NCBI GenBank assembly: GCA_043772005.1
Contig: JAYVGP010000008.1
Span: forward strand, 81,723 to 145,722
DNA: 64,000 nt
Direction of reading: 5' to 3'
Source of the DNA: JAYSSF01 sp043772005
GTDB taxonomy: Bacteria; Patescibacteriota; Gracilibacteria; Absconditabacterales; Absconditicoccaceae
Of the stretch, positions 12,127 through 22,894 are shown piece after piece. The notes under the pieces were generated by a model. The model was not told the origin of the DNA. It made no database searches and saw only the letters and a list, made by a program, of their open reading frames with translations. Made by a program: the position numbers and the translations under genes. Numbering within the stretch: the first letter of the stretch is position 1; each line of letters begins with the position of its first letter.

Positions 12127-12270
12127 TATAATTTATAAAGTTTCTAAAGTTCTTATTTTTTATTCTCAAGGGGTACACAGGCCACTAATTCATTGTTACT
12201 TAAGTTGATAAGGTTTTTCTTATATAATGCAATCCTAGCTTCTTACTTTACTTAATTCACTTATCTTAAT

Positions 12271-12299
12271 TTGCAATTTTCAACTCTCACCAGTATAAT
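12271..12299 (+). promoter_or_regulatory. Predicted sigma-70-type promoter for the uridine-kinase-like gene
   Basis: TTGCAA at 12271 and TATAAT at 12294 are separated by 17 bases, near the consensus. The expected start of transcription is about 40 bases upstream of the ATG at 12347. It lies in the divergent spacer between folD and the kinase-like gene. Confidence 0.5.
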
Positions 12300-12346
12300 G
12301 ATACAAAGATAATAAGATATTATTTTAGCTAAAATAACTTTTTTTT

Positions 12347-13348
12347 ATGAAAACATTTACTTACGAACAGCTGGATCAAGTAATTGCTGCAATTCATGAA
12401 GCGAAAAAGCAGATCATCTACCTTGCGGGAGCTACTGCAAGTGGAAAATCGTACATCGCTGAGCAACTTACCAATCGTATAAATACTGAAGGAAAGAAAG
12501 TATTATTGATCTCTGCTGATCATTATTATCGTCCAGACAGTGCAGTCCAGTCCATGATTTATGGCACCTATGACCACCCAAATCTAATTGATCATGAATT
12601 ACTTAACCAAGATCTTCAAAAACTTATTACTACTGGTGGATTTGAGATGCCAGAATATTCATTTATAGAGAAGACAAGAGTAGCTAGTAAACACATTGAT
12701 GGACCATTTGATTATGTGATTGTAGAGTGATTATATGTAATAAATGAACTTGCAGAACAGTTTGATCCGCTCAAAATATTTGTTCATAGTCAGGCAGAGG
12801 ATCTTGTGATTCGTCGCTTGATTCGTGATCCTGAGCGTACCAAGGAGCCACTTTATATGGTGGCAACTACGCTGACTAAGGTCTTTCCAATGTGGACAAT
12901 TGCGTGAGAATGACAACTTGAAAAGTCAGATATTGTGATTAATAATACTTATGAAATTCTCAAAGATAGAGGTACTACGTTTGAGTATATTCAGACATCA
13001 ATCTTTCCACAATGAGAACTCAAGAAGACTGAATATGTAGTAAATTATCACTACAATGATAGTAAGACAGATAATGATGGAATTGTAATTTCCGAGATCT
13101 ATCACAGTCATCATGGATATCTACATGAAGTCAAGATCTCCAAGGTACAAACTAATACTGATGGATCGAAAGAATGGCTGACTTTGTCTGTGATGATGCC
13201 TGGTATCTTGGTGGAAATGCACACTCTGATTCAGCTTGCTGGATGTGGATATATTGGTAAACAATCACATAAGCAGTATAAGTACGAAGATGGTACGATT
13301 GTACATCAGATGGATACAGGTGAATTATATATTGTGAAGAAGAAGTAG
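12347..13348 (+). CDS. Uridine kinase-like P-loop NTPase with C-terminal extension
   Basis: 333 residues. Residues about 20-200 form a uridine kinase/phosphoribulokinase-type domain: IYLAGATASGKSYIAEQL is the Walker A loop, SADHYYR is the substrate-binding Asp, YDHPNLIDHELL, then VIVEGLYVI, and the RRLIRDPERT lid. The known family phosphorylates uridine or cytidine. The last 130 residues (from about FPQGELKKTEYVVNY) look like a separate beta-rich domain with an ExE-like YEDGTIVHQMDTGE end, resembling CYTH domains of bacterial udk-CYTH fusions. This second assignment is weaker. A hairpin terminator follows. Confidence 0.75.
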
Positions 13349-13396
13349 AGGTGTCATGCCTCAGATAAGTCAGAAAATATACATAAAGATATTTAG

Positions 13397-13420
13397 TTCC
13401 GACACAGTCGGGATTTTTTC
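13397..13420 (+). terminator. Intrinsic terminator after the kinase-like gene
   Basis: Stem TTCCGAC / GTCGGGA around ACA, followed by a run of six T. Confidence 0.75.
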
Positions 13421-13499
13421 TTCTCGCAAATCAATCATAAATCACTATGTTCTTTTTATCTGATTTTTGTCGATTTATCCGATTTTTTTAAAATTAAAA

Positions 13500-14729
13500 A
13501 TGACCTATCAAATCAAAACTATTAACTGACTCACCTGTATCTTCTATGATATGCCTCATGCGACGAGCGTGACGACACAGCTATTTGTCAAAGCAGGAAG
13601 TATCTATGAAGATGACACAACCAACGGTATCTCGCACTTCCTCGAACATATGTTCTTCAAGGGAGGAGTCAGATATCCTACGAGTCAAGATGTATCTCGC
13701 GTCATCGATGAGATAGGTGGTGAGCACAATGCATATACTAGTGATGATGCTGCAAGCTATTATATCAAGACAGCGCCAGATTTTATGGAGCTTGCAATTG
13801 ATGTATTATCAGACATGATCATCAATTCTCAGTTCCCCATTGATGAGCTTGCAACAGAGCAGTGAGTAGTAGTGCAAGAAATTAAGATGATCGAAGATAA
13901 TCCTGCTAGATGGATCTATTCACTACGACGCAAATGGTATATGGGAGACAATCCATACGGTAGACCAGTGATTGGTACAGAGGACAATGTGCTATCATTT
14001 ACTCAGCAGATGCTGCTCGATCATCGCAATGATTTGTATACTACCAATAGCATGGTGCTTGTAGTATGTTGAAAAATTCCAAATTCTGACGTGATTGAGT
14101 GATTGATTTCCAGGTATTTTGTGGGGATGCAAACATGAGAGGGAGGAACTAAACCAAATCGTAGCTGTATCACAAGACCGAGTCAGAAACTATGATACCA
14201 TACCAAGGGTACAGAGCAAAATCACATGGTCATCGCTACTGATGGTTATAAGTATGATACTCCAGAATTTTATCCTGCGAAGTTGCTTGGTACAATTATG
14301 TGAGGCAATACATCATCCAGATTTTGGCAGCTATTGCGTGAAAAGCATGGTCTATGTTATTACGCTCAAGCAGGTCACTATGGTGATAGTGATGACGGGG
14401 TATTTATGATTCGTGCCTGACTGCGTAAGGATAATTTTGATCAGACGATCGATTTAATTAAATGAGAGTTGGCTTCAATTGCGACATGAGAATCTATCAC
14501 CCAAGTTGAGCTTGATCAAGCAAAATGATATCTCATTGGTACACTACAGATGTGACTGGAGACGAGTAGTGACGTATCAGAGCGAGTAGGTAGTGATTAT
14601 CTAATCTATGGTAAGATCGAAACAATTGAAGAGATTATACAGGCATATCGTGACGTAAAACTAGAGCAGATTCAGTTGATTGCACAGAAGTTGCTATGGG
14701 ATGAGTGGTATACGTATTATATTGAGTAA
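13500..14729 (+). CDS. M16 family zinc metallopeptidase (processing-peptidase-like)
   Basis: 409 residues, the usual length of the single-subunit bacterial PqqL/YmxG type. The inverted zinc motif HxxEH is visible in ISHFLEHMFFKG (His46, Glu49, His50), followed about 75 residues later by EIKMIEDNP, the third zinc ligand region. The second half has GGNTSSRFWQLLREKHGLCYYA, the typical non-catalytic half motif (RLWxxLREKxGLxY). Likely a cytoplasmic or envelope peptidase that degrades or processes peptides. UGA encodes numerous glycines, including the GG in MGGNTSSR. It converges with the next minus-strand gene. Confidence 0.92.
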
Positions 14730-14735
14730 TAGTAA

Positions 14736-14776
14736 AAAAACCTCAGCATATCGGAAAATCCGAACTGAGGTTTTTG
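14736..14776. terminator. Bidirectional terminator between convergent genes
   Basis: Nested stem AAACCTCAG...CTGAGGTTT with an inner CGGA-AAA-TCCG hairpin. An A tract on the left and a T tract on the right allow it to work in both directions. It lies inside the possible UGA read-through extension of the minus-strand gene at 14795-15349. Confidence 0.8.
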
Positions 14777-14794
14777 AAAACAAAGCTTTACTTT

Positions 14795-15349
14795 TCAGTA
14801 TTGAGATGCTAGCCTTCGTCGCCAAGCTTCATACTGTGTAAGATTTTCCCAGAGTGAATCTGGTACATCTTGATAGTTTTCTTTTAAAAATTTCTCCAAA
14901 AGTTTGCTTTCAAAATATATACCAACTTCTTTTGCCTTATATACCACATAATCAATATAATACATTGGCGGTTTCATCAATAATACCTCTTCGATATCTT
15001 GCTCCTTATTAGTAAGGAAATTGATTACGAAAGCAGTATCTTGATTTTCATAGGGTACTTTAGTAATTTTAAATACACTTGAGCACTTGGATAGTAGTGA
15101 ATTTCCCGCTGTTAGGCCGCTGCAATTCACTAATGCCTTGGTATATATTTGTGCTACGTACCATGCAGTCACAAAGTTTGGCCAGTCTCTTTCTTCTAAT
15201 TCATACGATGAGTATCCTGACCATACGGACCCATCTTTTCTCTGAATACCCACACTCATAGAGCTTAGTAATTCAGGTACTCCAACCCAAACTTGTTCTT
15301 CTTGTCCCTCTACTGCTGCAGTGAGAAACGTAATTGGTTTTAAATTCAT
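14795..15349 (-). CDS. Hypothetical protein ending at UGA (possible standard-code gene)
   Basis: 184 residues to a UGA at 14795-14797. I do not recognise the family; it is a soluble-looking protein with WPNFVTAWYVAQIYTKALVNCSG and an acidic C-terminal half. All eight glycines use GGN codons, unlike neighbours that use UGA often. If UGA is read as Gly, the frame continues 25 codons to UAA at 14717, giving 210 residues, through the bidirectional terminator and into the end of the M16 peptidase gene. The UGA position just before the terminator hints at a true ancestral stop, so recent transfer from a standard-code donor is possible. A TTGACT box on the minus strand near 15408-15413 may be its promoter. 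Confidence 0.6.
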   Translation of the reverse strand: MNLKPITFLTAAVEGQEEQVWVGVPELLSSMSVGIQRKDGSVWSGYSSYELEERDWPNFVTAWYVAQIYTKALVNCSGLTAGNSLLSKCSSVFKITKVPYENQDTAFVINFLTNKEQDIEEVLLMKPPMYYIDYVVYKAKEVGIYFESKLLEKFLKENYQDVPDSLWENLTQYEAWRRRLASQY

Positions 15350-15500
15350 ATCTTTTTGTTTATATTTGACATTTTTGTAATTAATATATTAATCAACATA
15401 TATATATAGTCAAGCGATTTTTAGTTTTGACTTTTTCCTTGATACTCCGCTCATAATCACTACAAACTACACATTCTATAATTTGTCTATATCTTGATTC

Positions 15501-16988
15501 ATGAAGCGCTATTTGACATATATTATTCTTGTTTTGGTTACAGCTGTGATTATAGGAGCATACTATGGTTTCCCAGTGGCTTATGATCGATACATTACTC
15601 AGCAACAACCAGATATGCTGACTGGATTTGTAGATAGCTCATGATCTGTATCAAGTGGTAATTCGATCCATGATACCAAGACTGATGAGTATCAGTCACT
15701 TGTAGCTACTGAGTTGCCAAAACTCACCAAGCAGACTAGTGCTTTACTTGATTTGTATAACGAAGACAAAGATCCCAAATATCTGTTTGATCTGGTTGCA
15801 AGCCTCACTGACGATGGAGCATATTATACTGCAATCTATCTATATCAAATTCTTCTCAAAGAATATCCAATACAGGCCAAATATCCCGACTACCTAAAGC
15901 TACTTCTCAATCGTGGAGAATATACTCCTCAATTTCTCACTGAATATCAAACTACCATTGATACACTTGTTGCAAGTGGGCTGATTACCAATCAGGATGG
16001 CTTATTTTTTACATCATTTAGGACATTGATTAGTGGTGATGTAGATGCATTTTATCAAATAGTTCATCAGCTCAGCGGTGATTATGCTCCTATCGCGTCA
16101 GATTTACTGGCAAATCTTACTACATATTCAGCTTATAAACAAGCTCCTCAGCAATATTTATGGTGATTATTTGCAAGTACTTTACTTCGTCATGGGTACT
16201 ATGCTCCTGCGATTCATCTTGCACAGCAGTCGCTCAAACTCAATCCTGATTACACTCTTGGTCTACAAATCATGGCTTATGGCCGTCTCATGACCCATGA
16301 TCGAGATCAAGCAAAATCATATCTTACGCAGTTAATGAAGCTTGATGTAACACATCTTATTACATATCAGAGACTGTATGGTATCGCCTCATATCGAGAT
16401 TGACAATATACAGATACTATTCAGTACCTTGCACAAGTACAAGAAGAGATTCCAAATATTGAGCTTTTAAGATATATCGGATTATCGTATCGTGAACTTC
16501 AAGATTATAGCCATCTGGCTACAATATACCGTTCCATCTTACAAGACTCTCAAGTTGATATGATAGATTACTTTGAGTTTTTTGATACATATAGACGCTC
16601 GATCTCATACACATCAGGCATGATTATGTCGGATTTGATTAGTCCTCTCGATCAGTATGATAATAGTTTATTATCTGATTATATTGTGAGTTGTACTACC
16701 ACCATGGTTGGTAAAGAGTCATACTTATGTGATTATGGTCGTGCAATTCAGTCATTATTTACTGCAAATCTAGATCAAGCAATGGAGCAAATGGTGATAA
16801 TAGCTCGTGATCATCCTTATGATTTTATTTATGGTATGATATGAGATCTATACATTATTAAAGATCAACTTCCTACTGCACAAATTTATTATCAAAAAGC
16901 AATTTTATCATCATACAATGGTTGATATCAGCACTATTTATCCAATAAAATTAAATCACTAACTGTTGATGGATCTAAGACGAATTAG
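15501..16988 (+). CDS. Membrane-anchored TPR-repeat protein
   Basis: 495 residues. The N-terminus (RYLTYIILVLVTAVIIGAYYG) is a signal anchor. The rest is helical with repeat-like units such as YYTAIYLYQILLKEYP, YYAPAIHLAQQSLKLNPDYTLGLQIMAYGRL and YSHLATIYRSILQD, typical of tetratricopeptide repeats, which bind other proteins. It is the first gene of a three-gene overlapping set with the next hypothetical gene (20-base overlap) and ruvC (10-base overlap). A TATAAT box at 15477-15482 lies about 20 bases upstream of the start. Confidence 0.75.
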
Positions 16989-17670
16989 ATATACTATTGC
17001 ATTACTATGTCTTGTAACCACGATTGTGCTGATTACATACAAATTAACTGCTAACCAAAAATGATCTATTGAAGTAAATAAACAAGTAAGCGAGTGAACG
17101 GGTGAGGAGCAATTATGAGTGGACTGGAATTTTGATACTCCAGAGCAACAAAAAAATAATAACGAATCCAGCAGAGAGAAGATCCTTAAGAAAAGTAGTA
17201 GTCGACAAGATCTTTCTACTACGATCCCATTGATCCCTACTACTAACTTCAAGCAAGTGATGCAGTGACCAAATCCATATCTACTGATTAACGATCAATA
17301 TTTGATTCCGTTATCAACAATGGTATATGGTGGTATGTGGACATGAGTAGTCAAACTATCAGGCAGTCCTCTTATCGTGTATTATCGCTATGAGTTATCT
17401 TTTGGTAAATGATATACATATTTATATGAACTAAGTGCAAATAGCTCCAGAGAGCTTGATCAGCTTACTATGGTAGGAAAAATATGACAGATATTTTTAT
17501 TTTCGATTATACAGTCTACTGAGTCATATCGTGGTTTATCTGCTATGATTGATGGTTCACTGACTACGTTGTATACTGGTGATTATACTACAGCCCAGTA
17601 TCTATGAGACACCATCAAACTCAATAATTCCCAAGAAATTTATCTTTCATTACGTGCATCATGATCTTAG
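16969..17670 (+). CDS. Hypothetical membrane-anchored protein
   Basis: 233 residues. It opens MDLRRIRYTIALLCLVTTIVLITY, a short basic stretch and a transmembrane helix. A low-complexity Asn/Ser/Gln/Lys stretch follows (about residues 35-85), then a folded-looking domain with Tyr-rich strands (MVYGGMWTG, IVYYRYELSFGKGYTYLY). No family recognised. The start overlaps the TPR gene by 20 bases and its end overlaps the ruvC start by 10 bases, so the three are almost certainly translated from one mRNA. Confidence 0.6.
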
Positions 17671-18137
17671 GTATTGACCCATGAATCCGTAAACTATGAT
17701 ATGCTCTAATCAATCATGACCTGACGGTAGTAGATGCTGGAGTAGTATTACAACATAGCAAAGCTCCCACAAGACTTGATTATTTCACCAAGATGCGTGA
17801 GATCCAACTATATTTTAGTCAGATGATGACTGATCATCATGTTGATGCGATCGGTATGGAGAAGCTCTACTTCACATCAGCTAACCAGGCTAATGCAGAG
17901 TTCGTATATGGTGTAAGAGCATTGATCTGGCTTCTCGCTCTCGAGCGCTGAATCCCAGTTTATGAACGAACTCCCAACGAAATCAAAAAATTCATCACAG
18001 GCAACGGCGCAGCAGGCAAAGAGCTTGTGCAACAGTTTGTGATGAAAATCTTCCGTCTTGCCAATGAGCCGCAATATTATGACACCAGCGATGCCCTAGG
18101 GATGGCATATTTGGCGAGGAATAAAATTAAAAAATAG
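17661..18137 (+). CDS. ruvC: Holliday junction resolvase RuvC
   Basis: 158 residues, normal length. RuvC cuts Holliday junctions during recombination. The RNase-H-like acidic residues are visible: the first Asp in ILGIDPGIRKLGYA, Glu in IGMEKLYF, and the C-terminal Asp in DTSDALGMAYLA. YERTPNEIKKFITGNGAAGKELVQQFV matches the conserved region before the last acidic pair. UGA encodes Gly in DPGIRKLGYA. The ATG overlaps the preceding gene by 10 bases. Confidence 0.93.
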
Positions 18138-18177
18138 ATCTGTTTGATTTTGCTGATATGTTAATTATTATAATCTT

Positions 18178-18403
18178 GTGGGGATTATATGAAGTATATT
18201 GACTACAGTTATCGAAGCTATTGGTGGTAAAATATTTATCTACATAATTGCAACGATAATGGCAAAATTTTGCTTAACATTAAGTGGAGTTCTCGGTGTG
18301 GAGAGTATCTGGATGATACTTTCACAATATGTTAACTATAATAGATGTGCTAAATATAAATCTCATATGCGAGAAATAAGGGGTTCGATTCCCCTTCTCC
18401 ACA
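18178..18403 (+). ncRNA. Candidate tmRNA-like or atypical tRNA-like RNA
   Basis: The 3' end carries a T-arm AGGGG-TTCGATT-CCCCT followed by TCTCCAC, as in tRNA or tmRNA. TCTCCAC can pair either with GTGGGGA at 18178 (one G-U), followed by a TATA-TGAAG-TATA D-arm-like hairpin (226 nt, tmRNA-like), or exactly with GTGGAGA at 18298 (105 nt, too long for a normal tRNA). The usual tmRNA D-loop sequence is not intact, and I could not find a convincing tag reading frame ending in a stop. I am sure only of the tRNA-like 3' half. Confidence 0.35.
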
Positions 18404-18423
18404 TTTCTTAAAAACTATAAAAT

Positions 18424-19224
18424 ATGAAAATAACCTCACGAAACGTCAATGGCATTAGAGCAGTACTGGGCAAATGATTTGCCGAGCGGATCAAATCTGA
18501 TAACTCTGATATCTACTGCTTCCAGGAGACCAAAGCATTCGAACATCAGATGCCCGATGATCTAAAATATATCTTTGCTGACTACGACTACTGTCGACAT
18601 GCTGGTACCAGAGCTGGTTATGCTGGGACTGCCATATTTTGGCGTAGAAGCGTGGTGTCTGACGTAGTATCGTGTAATACTTTTATTGATAATAGTATGT
18701 TCTATGAGGATGGTCGTGTTACGGAGATTAACTTTTCTAAAGATGGAATAGACTATACCTTGCTCAATTGATACTTCCCCAATGGTGGGACAAGAGCAGA
18801 TGGTACAGAGATGCTGACCTATAAGCTCAAGTTTTATGACTGTCTCATTGAGTATGTGCAATATAAGCATGCGAGTGGTCGCAAAGTTATTGTAGTAGGG
18901 GATTATAATGTCTGCCATACTGAGATTGATATTGCTCGCCCCAAGGAGAACCAAACATCGATTGGCTTCCTTCCAGTAGAACGCGATAAAGTCAGCCAGT
19001 ATCTGGCATCCAATAATATGGTAGATGTATTTCGTCATTTTCATCCGGACAAGAAAGACGAATATACCTGGCGGAGCTACCGCGCATGAGCCAGACCCAA
19101 TAACGTATGACGGCGTATTGACTATGCGACAGTCTCTCGTGACCTCATAGATCAAGTAACATGATTTATTCATCAGACCGACGTGACCGGTTCTGATCAC
19201 TGTCCTGTGACTGTGATTCTATAA
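18424..19224 (+). CDS. xth: Exodeoxyribonuclease III (AP endonuclease family)
   Basis: 266 residues, typical length. The enzyme incises abasic sites in base-excision repair. Motifs: SRNVNGIRA (metal-binding Asn), FQETKAF (catalytic Glu), NGYFPNGG, VVGDYNVCHTEIDIARPK (Asp and Asn pair) and the C-terminal GRRIDYATVS plus VTGSDHCPV with the catalytic Asp-His. UGA gives the Gly in LNGYFPN and in RPNNVGRRIDY. The commonest family form has GDFN rather than GDYN, a mild change. Confidence 0.93.
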
Positions 19225-19261
19225 GTAATAAAAAAATCGATACTAATCGATCATTATAAAT

Positions 19262-19348
19262 CGGAGAAAGGGAGATTCGAACTCCCGATTCGGTTACCCG
19301 AATAACGCGTTTCGAGGGCGCCGCATTCAACCACTCTGCCATCTCTCC
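19262..19348 (-). tRNA. tRNA-Ser (anticodon CGA)
   Basis: An 87-nt minus-strand tRNA. The acceptor GGAGAGA pairs with TTTCTCC (one G-U), with G as discriminator. The D-arm contains GGCAGAGTGGTTGAATGC. The anticodon loop CTCGAAA gives CGA. A class II long variable arm (TTCGGGTAACCGAA) and T-arm GGGAG-TTCGAAT-CTCCC follow. The anticodon stem has one C-C mismatch next to the loop in my fold. CCA is not encoded. Confidence 0.9.
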
Positions 19349-19356
19349 TCCGTGGT

Positions 19357-19785
19357 TTATAAAGTTCAAAGCAATTTAGTTAAATCACTATCCAAGTTTC
19401 TACTATATCTTTGATCTCATTGTGAGATATCAATACCAGTAGTGATATTGTGTAGTAACACTGTATTTGTATCAATAATTGAGGCTGTCTTGGCATCAGA
19501 TGGTGCACGTACAATGGTGGGAGTGATTAGTGTGTGGTACTGAGTTAATGCGCGAGCAACCATACGGTAATCAGTAGGTTTGGTGTATCAAAGCTGTTTC
19601 ATCTTATGGATAGTAGTGCCTAGGTCTGAGTTAATATCACTAAATCGAATAACCTTATCTCTCACAGATCTCAAGCGTGGGTAGTGCTTATGGGACAGAA
19701 GGTAAGTCAGGATATGATCGTACCATAACTGTGCTATCCCAGTGTCGAGTGACTTAATAGTAGAGATAAGCTGACTTTTAGTCAT
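19357..19785 (-). CDS. Hypothetical protein
   Basis: 142 residues with UGA as Gly at three sites. No family recognised. The N-terminal half, with LWYDHILTYLLSHKHYPRLRSVRDK and DLGTTIHKMKQLGYTKPTDYRMVARAL, looks helical and DNA- or RNA-binding in style, but this is only an impression. It lies 46 bases downstream of the frameshifted gene at 19832-20771 and ends 8 bases before the 5' end of tRNA-Ser on the same strand. Confidence 0.6.
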
Positions 19786-19831
19786 AGTAGTCGTGAAAAT
19801 TAAAATAGTACCATATTCATAGTGATTTTTG

Positions 19832-20771
19832 CTAATGTTTCAACTGGATCAATCATTCAGGCGCTGCTCATCTATAGATAATTGGACTAGGATAGTCTCG
19901 GATGTATCATAGTGCTTTATATGTATCAAGAAGTTGTTGTATCTGGTTGAAGTCTTTCGCATTGTCCCGACTCAGTCGGTCGCTGAGTATGATGATATGC
20001 TTATCGTAATGTTCGTTATAGCATTGCTGTAGACATGTTGCCAATAGCGTATTCGTTTTTCAAACACCCTTAATAAGAGTATTGAGAAAATTAATTGTCT
20101 GATCTAATCACTCACAAAGGTACTCCCTGACTTTTCATTGATCACAGTAGAGGATAATACATTCCAGTCATAGTTGCTCACAAGAGATAATAGTGTGGTT
20201 AATGATATGATTAATCTGTTGCAGGGTTGTATGTTGATATTGCCGATTGATAGTAATATCAAGTACAAGTATTACAGTTGCTGATATAGCAATTCATTGA
20301 CGATAGGTGATTTCTCATTTGGACGCACTACGACGCTGGTCTATACGCTCAGCATGAGACGCAGACAACATTGTCTCGTAACCAAGCCTTGCTTGAGCGA
20401 TTAGAGCATCAATTTTATCTACCCTTATAGATATTCATTGTTGCTCAGCATTTTGAAAATTATCACTTATAGATGATGTCAGCTTGTGCGCAAAGAGCTT
20501 GGATCTGAGATTGGATAGTCGAGTCATGAGAATCACATGTGATAAAGCATTCTTGAACAGTAGATCATTTTTTGAGGAGATATTTGAGACCAGTATCAGT
20601 GGGGTAGGATAGTGAGATGATAATTTCACTACTTCACTTTTGCTGTCTCGAGATTCTACCTGGAATGATGCGGATAATTCACGATATCTGACCTATCTTC
20701 ATGAGTAGTTTTACAAAATCGGGGAGTATATGATGTTCTTGTTTAATGTTAGATCAGCGATCGTGTTTCAT
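19832..20771 (-). CDS. Hypothetical protein, apparently frameshifted (VWA-like C-terminal part)
   Basis: Two frames join. The first runs from the ATG at 20769-20771 for 103 codons to UAA at 20460. The second, one base out of register, continues to UAG at 19832 and is open back to a GTG at 20629. Joining them near 20460 with one base removed gives about 313 residues. The C-terminal half has AISATVILVLDIT and HIIILSDRLSRDNAKDF, strand patterns like a von Willebrand A-type fold, but the MIDAS DxSxS is not intact. Function unknown. An annotation without the shift would give 19832-20629 from GTG. Confidence 0.5.
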
Positions 20772-20832
20772 AGGGATTTGACGAAATGAGTAATCATGAC
20801 TATAATGAAATATTATTTGATAACAATATATC

Positions 20833-21420
20833 ATGATAGAGTCTTTGAGTATTGAATCAGTAGGAAATAAGCCACCAATCAAAAAGATACTCAAAAAATT
20901 ATCCAAAGCACTTGAATCTGCCGAAAAAGAAGAGTTTTTTGAACAAATTAATAATCTCGCAGAATATGTCGATCAGCAACCTGCAGAATTTTGGGACAAA
21001 AATAATATTTCTCATTACCTCAATCGAGATTCTGAACCAGATAGTATTATTAAGTGATGTGTTGATAAATTTAATGATGAAAAAATACTATATAAATATC
21101 GGCTAAGAGAAATTGATAAAAAAATTGATGATGTAAATATCTATCATGAAATAGATTTTGACTATAGAACAAATCTTGCTCAAGCACAAGACCAATGAAA
21201 AAGGCTTCTCAAAGAGAAAAAATGATTACGAGCTGTATGAATTAGTAAAAAAATAGAAGCAAATGACAGAGTTATAAGTCGTTATAAAGATCAGATTGAT
21301 TCAAATCAAAAGAAAAAAGAGCAATCAGAAACCACATTGTACCTATTACGTGCAATGAAGCGTTATATTGATAAAGCTCTTGAGCATGTTACTGAGCAGG
21401 ATGTTATCAAAATTATTTAA
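20833..21420 (+). CDS. Hypothetical coiled-coil protein
   Basis: 195 residues, very rich in Lys, Glu, Asp, Asn and Ile. Much of the sequence after residue 75 shows heptad-like charged helices (KYRLREIDKKIDDVN, KKIEANDRVISRYKDQIDSNQKKKEQSE). No signal peptide or membrane segment. No family recognised. It is divergent from the frameshifted gene at 19832-20771, with TATAAT at about 20811 as a possible -10 box, and converges on the ligA C-terminal gene. Confidence 0.65.
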
Positions 21421-21498
21421 ACCTTATGTTGTATTACTCAATCATAATCTGATCTTTTTTTATGAAGAATATTACGTAATGCTCATAAGGTATATGAT

Positions 21499-22893
21499 TT
21501 AAAATAATCAATCACTTATCCCTTTATCAATCACAATATCCCACTCTTTCTCTACTCACTCAATTCATTGTACGAGGATAATTCACTGTTTCTCTGCTTT
21601 TGTTACTTTACTACTTGCGTCTTGTCAGACAATAAGGTGGCTTACGTTCTTAGTGATATTTTCGCAATATTCTGCTCATAGCCTGACCAGTTGTTGGCTG
21701 AGATTGCTACGAGGGAGTTGGAAGCTTCCAGTGATAGCAAATCTTACTCATGATAGTGGTCCAGTACCGGATCTTTTGTTAGTTTCATAGTTATCAAATT
21801 GTACTCATGCATCAGCAAGTTGCTGGAGGAGTGAGATATTATCATCATCACCAAACCATTTGATAGATGACTGAATAGTCTTATCTCAGATACCATGAAT
21901 TTGACTTAAGAAATTTGAGTCTGTAAGATATTGTACGAGAGTTTCCAATCATAATGATTCAAAATTATTATGTTCTGGGATATGTTCAATAATCAATTTT
22001 GCTGTCTTAGTTCCTACCTGTCTGATACCAATCGCATTCAAGACCCTCCAAAGTTTGGTAGTTTTACTAGTTTCCAGTGATGCAAGGAGGTTCTCAATTT
22101 TCTTAGACTTAAATCCAGGAAGAGCATTGAGAATCGGGCGATATTGGAGTCAAGTCAGTTTATATAAGTCTGCAAAAGTATTAATAATTCACTGGTCTAC
22201 GAGAAGTTCAATGATTTGCTCACCGAGACCATCAATATCCATACAGTCACGAGAAACAAAATGGGTGATACGTTCCTTGATCTGAGCAGGGCATGCTGGA
22301 TTGGGACAGTAGAGTAGATAACCACCATTGTCTTCATCTTCAATCTGAGTGTGATGTCAGCATATTGGACATGAGTTAGGTCAGAGGATTTCAGTCTCCT
22401 CACCAGTTCTTGTCTGTACGATTGGTCACACAACATACGGGATTACCTCACCAGATCTTTGGATCCAGACGCGATCTCATAGGCGGATATCCTTAGTTTT
22501 GATAATATCAAAATTATGGAGGCTGACTTTACTGATATTTGCGCCAGATAACTGTGTGGGTTCCACTTGTCATACAGGTGTGATAATGCCTGTTCTTCCA
22601 ACTTGAAATTCGATATCCAGCAGCTTGGTAGCAACCTGCTGAGCAGGGAATTTGTATGCCATACCTCGTCTTGGATGGTGATCAGTACTTCCAAGCAGCT
22701 TACATGCATCAAGCTCCATCACCTTGATCACGATTCCATCAAACTCAATATCTTGCTTATTAAATTCTTGCAGCGTCGCTGGATCTTGACAAATTTGTAC
22801 TACTTCATCAACTGTTCAAACTTCCCTCGTCCAGTAATCGACAGTGAATCATAAGTCCTTGAGATAATTGAGATGGTCGAGTTGAGTATGCAT
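21499..22893 (-). CDS. ligA: NAD-dependent DNA ligase, C-terminal half (split LigA)
   Basis: 464 residues equal to the second part of LigA. It opens MHTQLDHLNYLKDLGFTV, which normally lies in the middle of the nucleotidyltransferase domain. Then come motif IV FDGIVIKV, motif V MAYKFPA, the OB fold (VGRTGIITPVGQVEP, GDRVWIQRSGEVIPYV), the Cys4 zinc finger (NSCPICG...YCPNPACP), helix-hairpin-helix repeats (MDIDGLGEQII, LNALPGFKSKKIENL, AIGIRQVGTKTAKLI, IHGIGDKT) and a C-terminal BRCT domain (GVRFAITGSF). The start codon is one base after the idi stop codon. It needs the N-terminal half at 23627-24364 to make an active ligase. Confidence 0.93.
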
Positions 22894-22894
22894 C

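Noticed and set aside
18298..18403. An ordinary tRNA gene of 105 nt
   Set aside because: The acceptor stem pairs well, but no normal D-arm or anticodon arm can be placed and it is too long; kept only as part of a possible tmRNA-like RNA.
18562..19200. Long minus-strand frame opposite the exonuclease III gene
   Set aside because: It is a shadow of the clearly identified xth gene on the plus strand; its composition is not family-like.
21421..21491. Inverted repeat ACCTTATG...CATAAGGT between convergent genes as a terminator
   Set aside because: The arms are 8 bp and over 50 bases apart, with no T run directly after either arm; too weak to call.
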